Origin: Roseibium sediminicola
GTDB taxonomy: Bacteria > Pseudomonadota > Alphaproteobacteria > Rhizobiales > Stappiaceae
Assembly: GCF_023156505.1 (NCBI RefSeq)
Contig: NZ_JALNMJ010000002.1
Span: forward strand, 268,392 to 332,391
Length of the DNA stretch: 64,000 bases
Reading direction: 5' to 3'
Shown here piece by piece: positions 1 to 8,693 of the stretch. The stretch's first letter is position 1. Every line of letters starts with the position of its first letter. Made by a program: the position numbers and the translations under genes. The notes under the pieces were generated by a model that was given only the letters and a program-made list of their open reading frames with translations, ran no database searches and was not told where the DNA came from.

Positions 1-2223
1 GGTTGTGGTAGCGGCTTCTGCGTTGCCGACCGTGGGTCCAACCTGGGTGCCAGCCGTTGCGTCTTCGGCGATGGTGTTGGCAGAAGCGTCGCTGTCGGTG
101 ACGGCTGAGACATCGCTTTCATTCACATCAGAGACGCTGATCGTGAAAGTCTCTGTGGACGTCGAACCATCCGTGGACGTCGCCGTCACGGTGATGTCGA
201 TGGAGCCTTCGGTCTCCGCATCAAAGCTGGCGCCGCTGGCGACGGTGACAACACCGTCGGCATCCACCGAGAAGCGGCTGTCGTCGATGGAGTAGGAGAC
301 GCTGTCGGTAGCGTCTGCATCGGTCGCGAGCGCGGTGACGCCGACCTGCGTGCCGGCCGTTGCGTCTTCGGCGATGGTGTTGGCCGAAGCGTCGCTGTCG
401 GTGACGGCGGAGACGTCGCTTTCATTCACGTCGGAAACAGAGATCGTGAAAGTCTCGGTTGAGGTCGAGCCATCCGTGGACGTTGCCGTCACGGTGATGT
501 CGATGGAACCCTCGGTCTCTGTGTCAAAGCTTGCACCGTCTGCCACAGTGACAACACCGTCGGTGTCCACGGTGAAGCGGCTGTCATCGACGGAATAGGA
601 AACACTGTCTGTGGCATCCGCGTCGGTTGCAAGTGCGGTGACACCAACCTGAGTGCCAGCCGTTGCGTCTTCGGCGATGGTGTTGGCCGTGGCGTCGCTG
701 TCGGTGACGGCTGAAACGTCATACTCGTCGACATCGGAAACAGAGATGGTGAAGGTCTCTGTCGAAGTGGACCCATCTGTGGACGTTGCCGTCACGGTGA
801 TGTCGATGGAACCCTCGGTTTCCGCATCGAACGACTCGCCGTCGGCGACGGTGACAACACCGTCGGAATCCACCGTGAAACGGCTGTCGTCGACGGAGTA
901 GGAGACGCTGTCAGTAGCGTCGGCGTCGGTGGCCAGGGCGGTGACGCCGACCTGAGTGCCGGCCGTTGCATCTTCGGCAATGGTGTTTGCAGACGCGTCG
1001 CTATCCGCCAGATCCGAAACCGCATATTCGTTTTCGTCAGCGAGTTTCAGCGTGAAAGTTTGTTCGGACGTGGAGCCGTCGGTCGAGGTGGCGGTGACCG
1101 TAAAGGAGACCGAGCCTTCGGTCTCCGCATCGAAGGTGGCGCCTTCCGCAATGCTGACGATGCCCTGAGCGTCGATATCAAAACGTGGGTCGTCGATGGC
1201 ATAGGTCACCGTGTCCGACACATCGCGGTCGGTCGCACTGACCTGGATACCTGTCTCGCTGCCGCCCTCGGCATGTTCCGAGATCTCATCGGCCACGGTA
1301 CCGACCGTACTGATCGGGCTGACGTCATATTCGTTGACGTCGCGCACCGTGATGGTGAAGGTTTCGGTCTGGGTTTCGCCATCGGAGGCTGTTGCCAGGA
1401 CGACGATCTGGTGATTGCCGGCCGCCTCTGCGTCGAGCGCGCCCGCGACCGTGACAATGCCGGTTTCAGGGTCGATCGAGAACAGGCCGCCCGCGTCGTC
1501 CAGCAGGCTATAGGTCACGGTCGCGCCGGCGGCCACATCGGCTGAGGCGCGAATGCCCGTGTCGGCGCCGATCCCGGCATCCTCGTCGACCACGTCCACG
1601 GCGGTGTTGATATCGGTCACGGCGGACAGATCGGACTCAACTTCGCCTTCTTCAGGCGTGTCGTCTTCGGAGGGTGCCGCTTCGGTGCTGCGCGCCTGGC
1701 TTTCCTGAACCTGTGCAGACCCGCGCGCGTTCGGTTCAAGTCCAAAGCCATTGGTTTCCGGCTGGTTCGATCCGTTCAGACGATTGGCGGGATCTGAAAA
1801 AGACCCATTTGAGGCCGAAGACGTGTCGGAGCCGGTTTCCTCGACCGGCAACGCACCGGCCGCGACAGACTGCAGCGCGGCGGTTTCGCCAGTTGCAAGG
1901 ATGTCTTCATGGTTCCCGGACATGGTCGGCGACAGGTCGATGGCGTCGCCGTTCTGCTGGCCGCCGCCCGGGGTTTCTTCCAGACCGTAGGGTTGTTCTT
2001 CGGTTTGGCTGCCTAGATGCAGGTTGGCATTGACCTGCTCCATGGTTTCACCCATGTCCTGGTCAAGATGATAGTCATGCGCCTTGTCGAGATGTTGGTC
2101 GCGATCGTCAAGAAGGCCCGAATGCAGAGCGCTCTCTGAATTCAGAGTCGATCTGGTTTCGGTAGAGCCGCCATCTTTCGATGCGGCGTCTTTGTCTTCG
2201 CGGTTCTCAGTATCTCTTGCCAT
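1..2223 (-). CDS. Giant cadherin-like repeat adhesin, 5' part (runs off left edge)
   Basis: An open frame starts at ATG 2223 and stays open for 741 codons to the window edge, so the C-terminus is missing. The first roughly 210 residues are acidic, low-complexity and rich in Glu, Asp, Gly and Ser, with no signal peptide. This fits an N-terminal retention or linker module of a type I secreted protein. After it come repeated modules of about 101 residues. Each has a D-x-D/DxNE-type calcium-linker (SDVNESDV, RDVNEYDV), an AxDxD-like core (ATDADATDSVSYS) and a beta strand TETFTISV. This is the cadherin/VCBS-like pattern of RTX adhesins. The first two modules are diverged; the last three to four are almost identical at DNA level. 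It is divergent from two type I secretion ABC genes, which supports export by that system. Adhesin or biofilm function is inferred, and the C-terminal secretion signal cannot be seen. Confidence 0.85.
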   Translation of the reverse strand, partial: MARDTENREDKDAASKDGGSTETRSTLNSESALHSGLLDDRDQHLDKAHDYHLDQDMGETMEQVNANLHLGSQTEEQPYGLEETPGGGQQNGDAIDLSPTMSGNHEDILATGETAALQSVAAGALPVEETGSDTSSASNGSFSDPANRLNGSNQPETNGFGLEPNARGSAQVQESQARSTEAAPSEDDTPEEGEVESDLSAVTDINTAVDVVDEDAGIGADTGIRASADVAAGATVTYSLLDDAGGLFSIDPETGIVTVAGALDAEAAGNHQIVVLATASDGETQTETFTITVRDVNEYDVSPISTVGTVADEISEHAEGGSETGIQVSATDRDVSDTVTYAIDDPRFDIDAQGIVSIAEGATFDAETEGSVSFTVTATSTDGSTSEQTFTLKLADENEYAVSDLADSDASANTIAEDATAGTQVGVTALATDADATDSVSYSVDDSRFTVDSDGVVTVADGESFDAETEGSIDITVTATSTDGSTSTETFTISVSDVDEYDVSAVTDSDATANTIAEDATAGTQVGVTALATDADATDSVSYSVDDSRFTVDTDGVVTVADGASFDTETEGSIDITVTATSTDGSTSTETFTISVSDVNESDVSAVTDSDASANTIAEDATAGTQVGVTALATDADATDSVSYSIDDSRFSVDADGVVTVASGASFDAETEGSIDITVTATSTDGSTSTETFTISVSDVNESDVSAVTDSDASANTIAEDATAGTQVGPTVGNAEAATTT
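54..962 (-). repeat. Three near-identical 303-bp tandem repeats inside the adhesin
   Basis: The motif ccgttgc followed by tcttcggc recurs at 54, 357, 660 and 963, giving an exact 303-bp (101-codon) period. Units 54-356, 357-659 and 660-962 differ at scattered positions only. The part of the next unit from 963 is similar for about 40 bases and then diverges. At the left edge the repeat changes: the residues after TQVG differ from the other copies. The exact in-frame period and high DNA identity indicate recent duplication or gene conversion. Confidence 0.9.
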
Positions 2224-2382
2224 TTCGGTCGCACATCCGCACAATTTCCGATCATGCCAATGAACGTTGCTGTCCTTAATAAAGAGGAAAATTCCCCTTA
2301 GTTTCTGGAGTTTAGTTCTAATAAAATTCTGAAATTGGCTCGTAAGGTAAACGCTTTTTAAACCCGATCAGAACAGTTTGAA

Positions 2383-2396
2383 CGAGTAGCTACTCG
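2383..2396. promoter_or_regulatory. 14-bp perfect palindrome upstream of the exporter genes
   Basis: CGAGTAGCTACTCG is a perfect palindrome ending 14 bases before the ATG at 2411. It lies in the 187-bp AT-rich divergent region (2224-2410) between the adhesin and the exporter genes. That region must hold promoters for both directions. The palindrome is a candidate operator or a structure affecting initiation of the exporter transcript; no known regulator consensus is recognised. Confidence 0.4.
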
Positions 2397-2410
2397 ATTC
2401 TGGCCTGGTA

Positions 2411-4159
2411 ATGCTGAATTCGGTTTTTTCATCCTTCTTCCTGCCCCGAATGCGGGTCAGGCACTCGCCGACAGGAAAGTGGATATCCTCGCCCGGATTG
2501 CCGCGCGATGTCGTCGTCGCGTCTGTTTTTGCAAACATTTTGAGCCTGGCAATGCCGCTCGCCATTCTGCAGGTCTATGACCGGGTCCTGCCGAATGCCT
2601 CGACCGACACGCTTTTGGTGCTCATGCTTGGCGTTTCGGGTGTGCTGGTCGCAGATGCCTGCATCAAGATTTCACGCGCGGCAGTGGTCGGCCGCCTTGG
2701 GGCGGGCTTCAACCACCAGGCCCATACGGAGCTGTTTCGGCGAGTGCTCGACGCAGAGCCGACGCAATTCGCCAAAACACCGGTCTCTGTCCAGGTCCAC
2801 CAATTGCGCTCCCTGCAATCGATCGCCGACCATTATGGAGATCAGCGGCGATTGCTTGCCATTGACTTGCCTGCCGGCGGTATCTTCCTTGCCGTGCTGA
2901 TCTTCATTGCCGGTCCGTTGGCGCTTGTGCCGGTATGTCTGCTGGCGGTTTTCATGCTGTTCGCGCTGCACCGGAACCGGGAGCTCCAGCAGGTCGTCTC
3001 CGACAGGGCGGACCAGGATGACCGCAAGTCCGATTTCATTCTGGAAGTGCTGTCCGGCGCCAAGACCGTCAAGTCTCAGGCCATGGAGGCCCTGATCATG
3101 CGGCGTTTCGAGCGTCTGCAGCGGGCGACGGCAGACTTGAGCGCCAAATACATGCGTCTGTCTGGCCAGGCGCGGGACGCATCGGCTCTGTTCGGTATTC
3201 TGACCACGGTGTTCGTGGTTCTGTTCGGCGCACTGATGACAATAAATGGCAATTTCAGTGTCGGCGGCGTTGCTGCCAGCACCTTGTTGTCGGGCCAATT
3301 CGTGCAGCCGTTTTTGCGTGCGATCAATCAGCTGACCGATATGCAGCGTCTCAAACACGACTATCATCAGGTTCAGGACCTGTTCGAGTTGCCGGAAGTG
3401 GCGCCGCAAGAGCCTCTGCCCTTTGAGACAGACGGCTCCATTAGGCTGGACAACGTCTCCGTTGAGGTAGGTGAGGGCGGTCGCAGCATTCTCCAGGATA
3501 TCAACCTGGCCATCGGCTCCGGCCAGTCTGTCGGCTTCCGGGGCGCCGATGGCAGCGGCAAATCCACCCTGATGAAGATCCTGACCGGAGAACTTGTGCC
3601 GACAAGTGGTTCGGTTGCCATCGGCGGTCTGTCCTATGAGGGGGGCTATCAGCAGGCGCTGCGCAAGACTGTGGCTTACGTCGACAACCAGTCGGCCATC
3701 TTTAACGGCACGATCCTGGAAAACATCACCATGTTCGGCGCCGTCTCCGACATTGCCCATGCCCGCATGGCCGCCAAGTTGATCGGCCTGGAGAAGGAAA
3801 TCCATCTTCTGCCGCGCGGTTATGAAACCCAGCTGGGTTCGGATCTCGGCGGCAAGGTGCCGACAGCCACCCTGCAGCGGATCTGCATTGCCCGGGCGCT
3901 GGCTGGCGAGCCGAAGATCCTGATTCTAGACGAGGCCAACGCGCAACTCGACCAGCAGGCGGAAAAAGGCCTGACAGACGCGCTCGCCCGGCTGAAAGGC
4001 TACCTGACCGTCGTGATCATCTCTCACAGGCCCTCCATGCTGGCCGTGGCGGACCAACAGTATGAATTGCGCGACGGCGCGCTGCACAGCCTTCAACAGG
4101 CAGGACAGGGTGCGGCCGGACAAGCAGAAACCGGCCAGCAAGTGAGGCAACCGGCGTGA
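2411..4159 (+). CDS. Type I secretion ABC transporter (permease/ATPase), LapB/HlyB-like, first subunit
   Basis: A 582-residue ABC exporter half-transporter. The N-terminal membrane domain carries the family motif PLAILQVYDRVLPN near residues 55-70, with further membrane segments to about residue 300. The ATPase domain has a Walker A GADGSGKST near residue 377 and a Walker B LILDEANAQLD near 505 with the catalytic glutamate present. The H-loop is ISHRPS. The signature motif is degenerate (GGKVPTATLQR in place of LSGGQ). There is no N-terminal C39 peptidase domain. The start has no strong ribosome site, so an internal start is possible. It overlaps the next gene by 4 bases (GTGA), implying translational coupling and probably a heterodimer. 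Likely cargo is the divergently encoded adhesin (inference). No membrane-fusion protein gene follows. Confidence 0.85.
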   Translation: MLNSVFSSFFLPRMRVRHSPTGKWISSPGLPRDVVVASVFANILSLAMPLAILQVYDRVLPNASTDTLLVLMLGVSGVLVADACIKISRAAVVGRLGAGFNHQAHTELFRRVLDAEPTQFAKTPVSVQVHQLRSLQSIADHYGDQRRLLAIDLPAGGIFLAVLIFIAGPLALVPVCLLAVFMLFALHRNRELQQVVSDRADQDDRKSDFILEVLSGAKTVKSQAMEALIMRRFERLQRATADLSAKYMRLSGQARDASALFGILTTVFVVLFGALMTINGNFSVGGVAASTLLSGQFVQPFLRAINQLTDMQRLKHDYHQVQDLFELPEVAPQEPLPFETDGSIRLDNVSVEVGEGGRSILQDINLAIGSGQSVGFRGADGSGKSTLMKILTGELVPTSGSVAIGGLSYEGGYQQALRKTVAYVDNQSAIFNGTILENITMFGAVSDIAHARMAAKLIGLEKEIHLLPRGYETQLGSDLGGKVPTATLQRICIARALAGEPKILILDEANAQLDQQAEKGLTDALARLKGYLTVVIISHRPSMLAVADQQYELRDGALHSLQQAGQGAAGQAETGQQVRQPA

Positions 4160-6372
4160 GCAGGCCTCTCTTCAACCTCGACGACGCACAGATGGGCGAA
4201 AACGCCGTTCACCGGCAATGGCAGGATCTGTCCGCGGAACTTGAGCCCGACTCGGGCGCTCATACCCGGCTCGGCCACGCGCGGGAAGGCGCGGCCGCGG
4301 CGGAACGCTGTCTTGTGCCGCTGTTGCGTGAGATGCGCTGGCAGGGCAACGACCGGCTCCTGTTCGAAGCCATGCCGCATTTCGATCGCGTGGAAACACT
4401 TCAGCATCTTCGAACCGTTCTGACCCGGCTCAACGTCAAGACCGAACTCTTTCGCGGACGGCCGAGTGAACTGAACCAGACCCATTTCCCGTGCCTGCGG
4501 GTCACGCCGAAGGACCTGCAGGTCATTGTCGGCAAAACCGAAACGGGTGAATTGCGGGCCTATTCGGGCGACATGGACGAAGCGGTGATCCTGTCGCCGG
4601 CCGAAATCGCCGCCGGGCAGATCTATCTGGCGTTCGAGGACACCGAAGAGCAGAGCAATGTGCAGAACGGCAGAAGCTGGTTCTCATCCGTTTCGAAACG
4701 GTTCCGCACCAGCATTTATGCCATACTGGCTCTCGGTTTCGTGCTCAACATCCTGGCGCTTGGCCCGCCACTGTTCATCATGGCGATCTACGACAAGGCC
4801 ATGGGCGCGAAGTCAACCGAAGTGCTTTTGACCATGGCGGTCGGCATCGGCATCATTCTTCTGTGCGAGATTGCGCTCCGGCGCACGAAAACCTGGCTGC
4901 AATCCTATCTGGGTGGCCGGATCGACGCGATTGTCGGCAACAAGACGTTCGAACGGATCCTGCATTTGCCGTATTCCATGCTGTCCGAGGCACCCATTGG
5001 CACGCAGGTGATGCGGCTGCGCTATTTCGACAGCGTTCGCGATATCTTCCAAAGCTCGCTGTTCAACGCCATTGTCGATATCCCGTTCACGCTGATCTTC
5101 ATCTTGGCGTTATTCCTGATCGGCGGGCCGGTCGCGTTGCCGCCGCTTGCCTTGCTGGGCATTTACGCGCTGATGGCGGTCTATGTCCTGCCCAAGGTGC
5201 AGCGGGAAGTGGCCGCAGTCGGGGAGCAGAAATCCAGGCTCAACAGCTTCATGATCGAGACCTTCCGCAACCAGCGGGCACTGCGGAACCTCTCCGTGGA
5301 AGACATCTGGCTGGACCGGTTCTCGATCCTGTCGACGCAGTTCAACAAGCTTAACATTCACGCGCGCAACATTACCCATGTGCTGCAGACCGTGTCGCAG
5401 ACCTTGATGACGATCTGCGGTGTGCTGGTGCTTGGCATCGGCGCCATGCAGGTGATGGAAGGTGAGATGAGCCTGGGCGCGCTGATCGCGACGATGGCTC
5501 TGTGCTGGCGGGTGCTGAACCCGATGAACCAGGCGTTCCTCAGCATTACGCAGTTGGCTCAGAGCCGTACGGTCGTCGAGCAGATCAACAATCTGATGCA
5601 GGTGCAGCTCGAGCGCGAGCCGGGCCACTTGCCGAAGATCGCACGTGACATCAAGGGCGACCTGAAGATGTCTTCACTTGTGCTGCGCTATCCAGGCGCA
5701 ACCGAGGCATCCTTGAAGGGCCTCGAAATGACGGTCAAGGAAGGCGAACTGGTCGCCATCACCGGCCCGAGCGGTTCGGGAAAGACGGCCTTGTTCCAGG
5801 CCATCATCGGCCTGTTCCAGCCTCAGGTCGGCTCGATCCTGTTCGACGGTCTCGACGTGCGCCAGCTGGATGCCGCCGAATGGCGCGCTGCGATCGGCTA
5901 TGCGCCGGACGACCTGGACTTCTTCTACGGCACCGTGAAGCAGAACCTGCTGATGGCCGAGCCGGGCGCAAGCGATGCCCGCCTGATTGAAATCACGGAA
6001 CAGCTCGGTCTGCTTTCCTATCTGGACGAGCACTTTGACGGTCTGGAAACCCGGCTGAACGGCGAACTGTTGAAGCAGATTCCGGACAACATGAAGCAGC
6101 GGATCGTTCTGGCGCGCGCCTTCGTCAAGTCCGTGCCGCTTTACCTGTTCGACAATCCGGGTACGCATCTCGATTTCGAGGGTGACAAGAAATTCATGGC
6201 GATGGTCGAGGCGCTCAAAGGCAAGGCCACGGTGATCATCAACACCCAGCGCCCCAGCCACATGAAACTGGCGGATCGGGTGGTGGTGCTGAAATCCGGA
6301 CAGATCGCCATGATGGGGCCGCCGGAGCAGGTTGTCCCGGCGATCATGGGCCAGCCTGCAAAGGCGGGTTGA
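4156..6372 (+). CDS. Type I secretion ABC transporter, second subunit with degenerate ATPase site
   Basis: A 738-residue ABC exporter starting with GTG at 4156. About 150 N-terminal residues resemble a C39-like domain without the peptidase Cys/His pair. Such a domain in HlyB- or LapB-type exporters recognises substrate rather than cleaving it. The transmembrane domain follows (roughly 180-480), then an ATPase domain with an intact Walker A GPSGSGKT near 536. The Walker B region reads LYLFDNPG near 661, so the catalytic Glu is replaced by Asn. The signature motif is KQIPDN, and the H-loop position reads NTQRPS with Gln where His is expected. These losses suggest a non-hydrolysing site paired with the upstream subunit. 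It ends 34 bases before the convergent SDR gene. Confidence 0.85.
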   Translation: MSRPLFNLDDAQMGENAVHRQWQDLSAELEPDSGAHTRLGHAREGAAAAERCLVPLLREMRWQGNDRLLFEAMPHFDRVETLQHLRTVLTRLNVKTELFRGRPSELNQTHFPCLRVTPKDLQVIVGKTETGELRAYSGDMDEAVILSPAEIAAGQIYLAFEDTEEQSNVQNGRSWFSSVSKRFRTSIYAILALGFVLNILALGPPLFIMAIYDKAMGAKSTEVLLTMAVGIGIILLCEIALRRTKTWLQSYLGGRIDAIVGNKTFERILHLPYSMLSEAPIGTQVMRLRYFDSVRDIFQSSLFNAIVDIPFTLIFILALFLIGGPVALPPLALLGIYALMAVYVLPKVQREVAAVGEQKSRLNSFMIETFRNQRALRNLSVEDIWLDRFSILSTQFNKLNIHARNITHVLQTVSQTLMTICGVLVLGIGAMQVMEGEMSLGALIATMALCWRVLNPMNQAFLSITQLAQSRTVVEQINNLMQVQLEREPGHLPKIARDIKGDLKMSSLVLRYPGATEASLKGLEMTVKEGELVAITGPSGSGKTALFQAIIGLFQPQVGSILFDGLDVRQLDAAEWRAAIGYAPDDLDFFYGTVKQNLLMAEPGASDARLIEITEQLGLLSYLDEHFDGLETRLNGELLKQIPDNMKQRIVLARAFVKSVPLYLFDNPGTHLDFEGDKKFMAMVEALKGKATVIINTQRPSHMKLADRVVVLKSGQIAMMGPPEQVVPAIMGQPAKAG

Positions 6373-6406
6373 TCGCAGCTCGGCTGAACCGGGCGTTGGT
6401 TGCCGC

Positions 6407-7174
6407 TTACAAGACCGACGTCATGCCCCCATCAACATAGATGATCTGTCCACTGACATAGTTCGAGGCGTTCGAAGCCAGAAAGATGGCGGTGCCAACC
6501 AGTTCCTCAGGCGCGCCCCAGCGCCGTGACGGGGTGCGGCTCTTGACCCAGGCGTTGAAATCATGGTCCGCAATCAGGGCTTCGTTCATGTCGGTTTCCA
6601 TGTAGCCGGGGCCAATGGCATTGGCCTGGATGCCCATCGAGCTCCATTCGGCCGCCATCGCCTGTGTCAGCAGCTTGATGCCGCCCTTGGAAACCGAATA
6701 GGGTGCGATCGTCGCACGCGCCACCGTGGACATCACCGAGCCGATATTGATGATTTTGCCGGACCCGCGACTGCTCATCCGGCAGGCAGCCTCCCGCCCG
6801 ACCACGAAGGCCGCCGTCAGGTTGACGTCGATGACGCGCTGCCAGTCGGCGGTTTCCAGTTCCAGCATCGGCTTGCGAAACTGGATGCCGGCATTGTTGA
6901 CCAGAATATCGACCGTAACGCCGTCCTTGTCGAACTTGTCAAAAGTGCCTTTCACGGCAGTTTCATCGGTGATGTCGAAAGCCGCGGTGGTGACATCCAG
7001 CCCGTTTGCGCCAAGTGCTGCGGCCGTCTTGGCCAGCCCGACCTCGTTGGTCCCGTTGAGAATGATCCTGGCGCCGGCTTTGCCCAGCCCTTCGGCAAAG
7101 GCCCGGCCGAGGCCCCTGGAAGACCCGGTGACGAGTGCCGTTTTGCCGGAAAGATCAAATAGCTGCAGACACAT
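6407..7174 (-). CDS. SDR family oxidoreductase, gluconate 5-dehydrogenase-like
   Basis: A 255-residue classical short-chain dehydrogenase. The cofactor motif TGSSRGLG sits near residue 17, NNAG near 92, and the catalytic Ser/Tyr/Lys set is seen as IGSVMS and YSVSK. The C-terminus ends with the usual FLASNASNYVSGQIIYVDGG segment. Overall similarity is to gluconate 5-dehydrogenases (IdnO/Ga5DH), which interconvert 5-keto-gluconate and gluconate with NADP(H). The substrate cannot be fixed from sequence. GAGGAAG just upstream of ATG 7174 supports the start. No sugar-acid kinase or transporter lies beside it. It is separated from the ectoine genes by a terminator, so it is probably its own unit. 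Confidence 0.8.
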   Translation of the reverse strand: MCLQLFDLSGKTALVTGSSRGLGRAFAEGLGKAGARIILNGTNEVGLAKTAAALGANGLDVTTAAFDITDETAVKGTFDKFDKDGVTVDILVNNAGIQFRKPMLELETADWQRVIDVNLTAAFVVGREAACRMSSRGSGKIINIGSVMSTVARATIAPYSVSKGGIKLLTQAMAAEWSSMGIQANAIGPGYMETDMNEALIADHDFNAWVKSRTPSRRWGAPEELVGTAIFLASNASNYVSGQIIYVDGGMTSVL

Positions 7175-7243
7175 GGGCTTCCTCGAAACAAGATTCGGAG
7201 CAATCGTCGGTAAAGCTTACAGGCGGATGCCCGCCACAAACAA

Positions 7244-7270
7244 CAACGGCCGCCCGATGGGCGGCCGTTG
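7244..7270 (-). terminator. Intrinsic terminator after the doeD operon
   Basis: A 12-bp perfect stem (CAACGGCCGCCC with GGGCGGCCGTTG) and 3-base loop lie 23 bases past the doeD stop. On the minus strand the stem is followed by the T-rich run TTGTTTG. It closes the leftward eutBC-doeXCD transcript. Confidence 0.8.
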
Positions 7271-7293
7271 CCTGTAAACTCAGTGCGGTTGGG

Positions 7294-8661
7294 TTAAAGC
7301 ACGTCGTTGACTGCCTTGACGGTTGCCGCGACCACCTTGTCGATTTCACCTTCGGTGATGCAGAGCGGCGGAGCGAATCCGAGAATGTCGCCCTGGGGCA
7401 TCGCCCGGCCGATGACACCTTCCTTCAGCAGCGCACCGGCGATCTGCGGACCGGTCTTGGCGGCCGGGTCCAGGTAGGTGCGGCTGTCCTTGTCGGCGAC
7501 AAATTCTACCGCGCACATCAGACCTTCACCACGGATGTCACCCACATTCGGGTGAGCGCCCAGTGCGTCCTTCAGCGCCGTCTTGAAATAGGCACCGGTT
7601 TTGCCCGCATTGCTCACCAGACCAAGCTGATCGATCAGCTTCAGGTTGGCGACGCCGGCGGCAGCGCCGATCGGGTGGGCGGAATAGGTCCAGCCATGAC
7701 CGATCGGGCCGAATTCGTCAGTGCCGTCCTCCAGGACCTTCCAGACCTTGTCGGAAACAATCGAACCGGACAGCGGCGCATAGGCGGAAGTCAGGCCCTT
7801 GGCGATGGTGATGAAATCCGGCTCGATGCCGTAATGCGCGGAGCCAAACATGCTGCCGAGGCGGCCGAAGCCCGAGACGACCTCGTCGGCGATCAGCAGG
7901 ATGTCATGTTTCTTCAGGATCGGCTGGATGGCCTCCCAGTAACCGGCCGGCGGCGGCACGATCCCGCCGGTGCCGAGAACAGGTTCGCCGATGAAGGCGG
8001 CAATGGTGTCGGCACCTTCGCGCGCGATCAGCGCCTCCAGTTCAGCCGCGCAATGGGCGACGAAATCTGCTTCGGACATGGACAGGTCTTCCCGGCGGAA
8101 ATAGTCCGGAGCGATCGTGTGCAGCACGGTGTCGAGCGGCAGGTCGAATTTCTTGTGAAACAGCTCCAGACCGGTCAGCGAGCCGGTCATCAGGCCTGAG
8201 CCGTGATAGCCGCGCCAGCGCGAAATGATCTTCTTTTTCTCCGGACGGCCGAGAATGTTGTTGTAGTACCAGACCAGCTTGACGTTGGTCTCGTTGGCGT
8301 CGGATCCACCCAGTCCGAAATAGACCTTGGACATGTTGTCCGGGGCGCGGTCCAGAACCATCTTGGCCAGCGTGATCGAGGCTTCGGTGCCATGGCCGAC
8401 ATAGGCGTGGTAATAGGCGAGTTCCCGGGCCTGTTCGGCAATCGCGTCGGCGATTTCGCTGCGGCCGTAGCCGACATTGACGCAGTAGAGGCCGGCAAAG
8501 GCGTCGAGTAGGCGGGTGCCGTCCCGGTCCTCGATGTAGACACCGCTGCCACCGGTAACGATCCGGCTCGGGCTTTCGCCGCGGGCGTGCTGGGCCAGAT
8601 GCGTCGACGGATGAAAGAAGTTGTCGCGGTCCCAGGCATCCAGTTGATCGTTCTTCAGCAT
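7294..8661 (-). CDS. doeD: Class III aminotransferase, ectoine-pathway L-2,4-diaminobutyrate transaminase (DoeD)
   Basis: A 455-residue PLP-dependent class III (omega) aminotransferase. It has ADEVVSGFGR and the PLP-lysine motif IAKGLTSAY about 280-290 residues in. In the ectoine pathway DoeD removes the terminal amino group of L-2,4-diaminobutyrate to give aspartate semialdehyde. The assignment to DoeD rests on position: it is the last gene of an operon with an aldehyde dehydrogenase, an Lrp regulator and eutBC, divergent from doeAB. Taken alone, the sequence would only be called an aspartate-aminotransferase-family omega-transaminase. The gap to doeC is 32 bases, and a strong terminator follows. 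Confidence 0.8.
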   Translation of the reverse strand: MLKNDQLDAWDRDNFFHPSTHLAQHARGESPSRIVTGGSGVYIEDRDGTRLLDAFAGLYCVNVGYGRSEIADAIAEQARELAYYHAYVGHGTEASITLAKMVLDRAPDNMSKVYFGLGGSDANETNVKLVWYYNNILGRPEKKKIISRWRGYHGSGLMTGSLTGLELFHKKFDLPLDTVLHTIAPDYFRREDLSMSEADFVAHCAAELEALIAREGADTIAAFIGEPVLGTGGIVPPPAGYWEAIQPILKKHDILLIADEVVSGFGRLGSMFGSAHYGIEPDFITIAKGLTSAYAPLSGSIVSDKVWKVLEDGTDEFGPIGHGWTYSAHPIGAAAGVANLKLIDQLGLVSNAGKTGAYFKTALKDALGAHPNVGDIRGEGLMCAVEFVADKDSRTYLDPAAKTGPQIAGALLKEGVIGRAMPQGDILGFAPPLCITEGEIDKVVAATVKAVNDVL

Positions 8662-8693
8662 GAGGGTTTCCTTCTTGGTGAGGGCAGGGCGGC

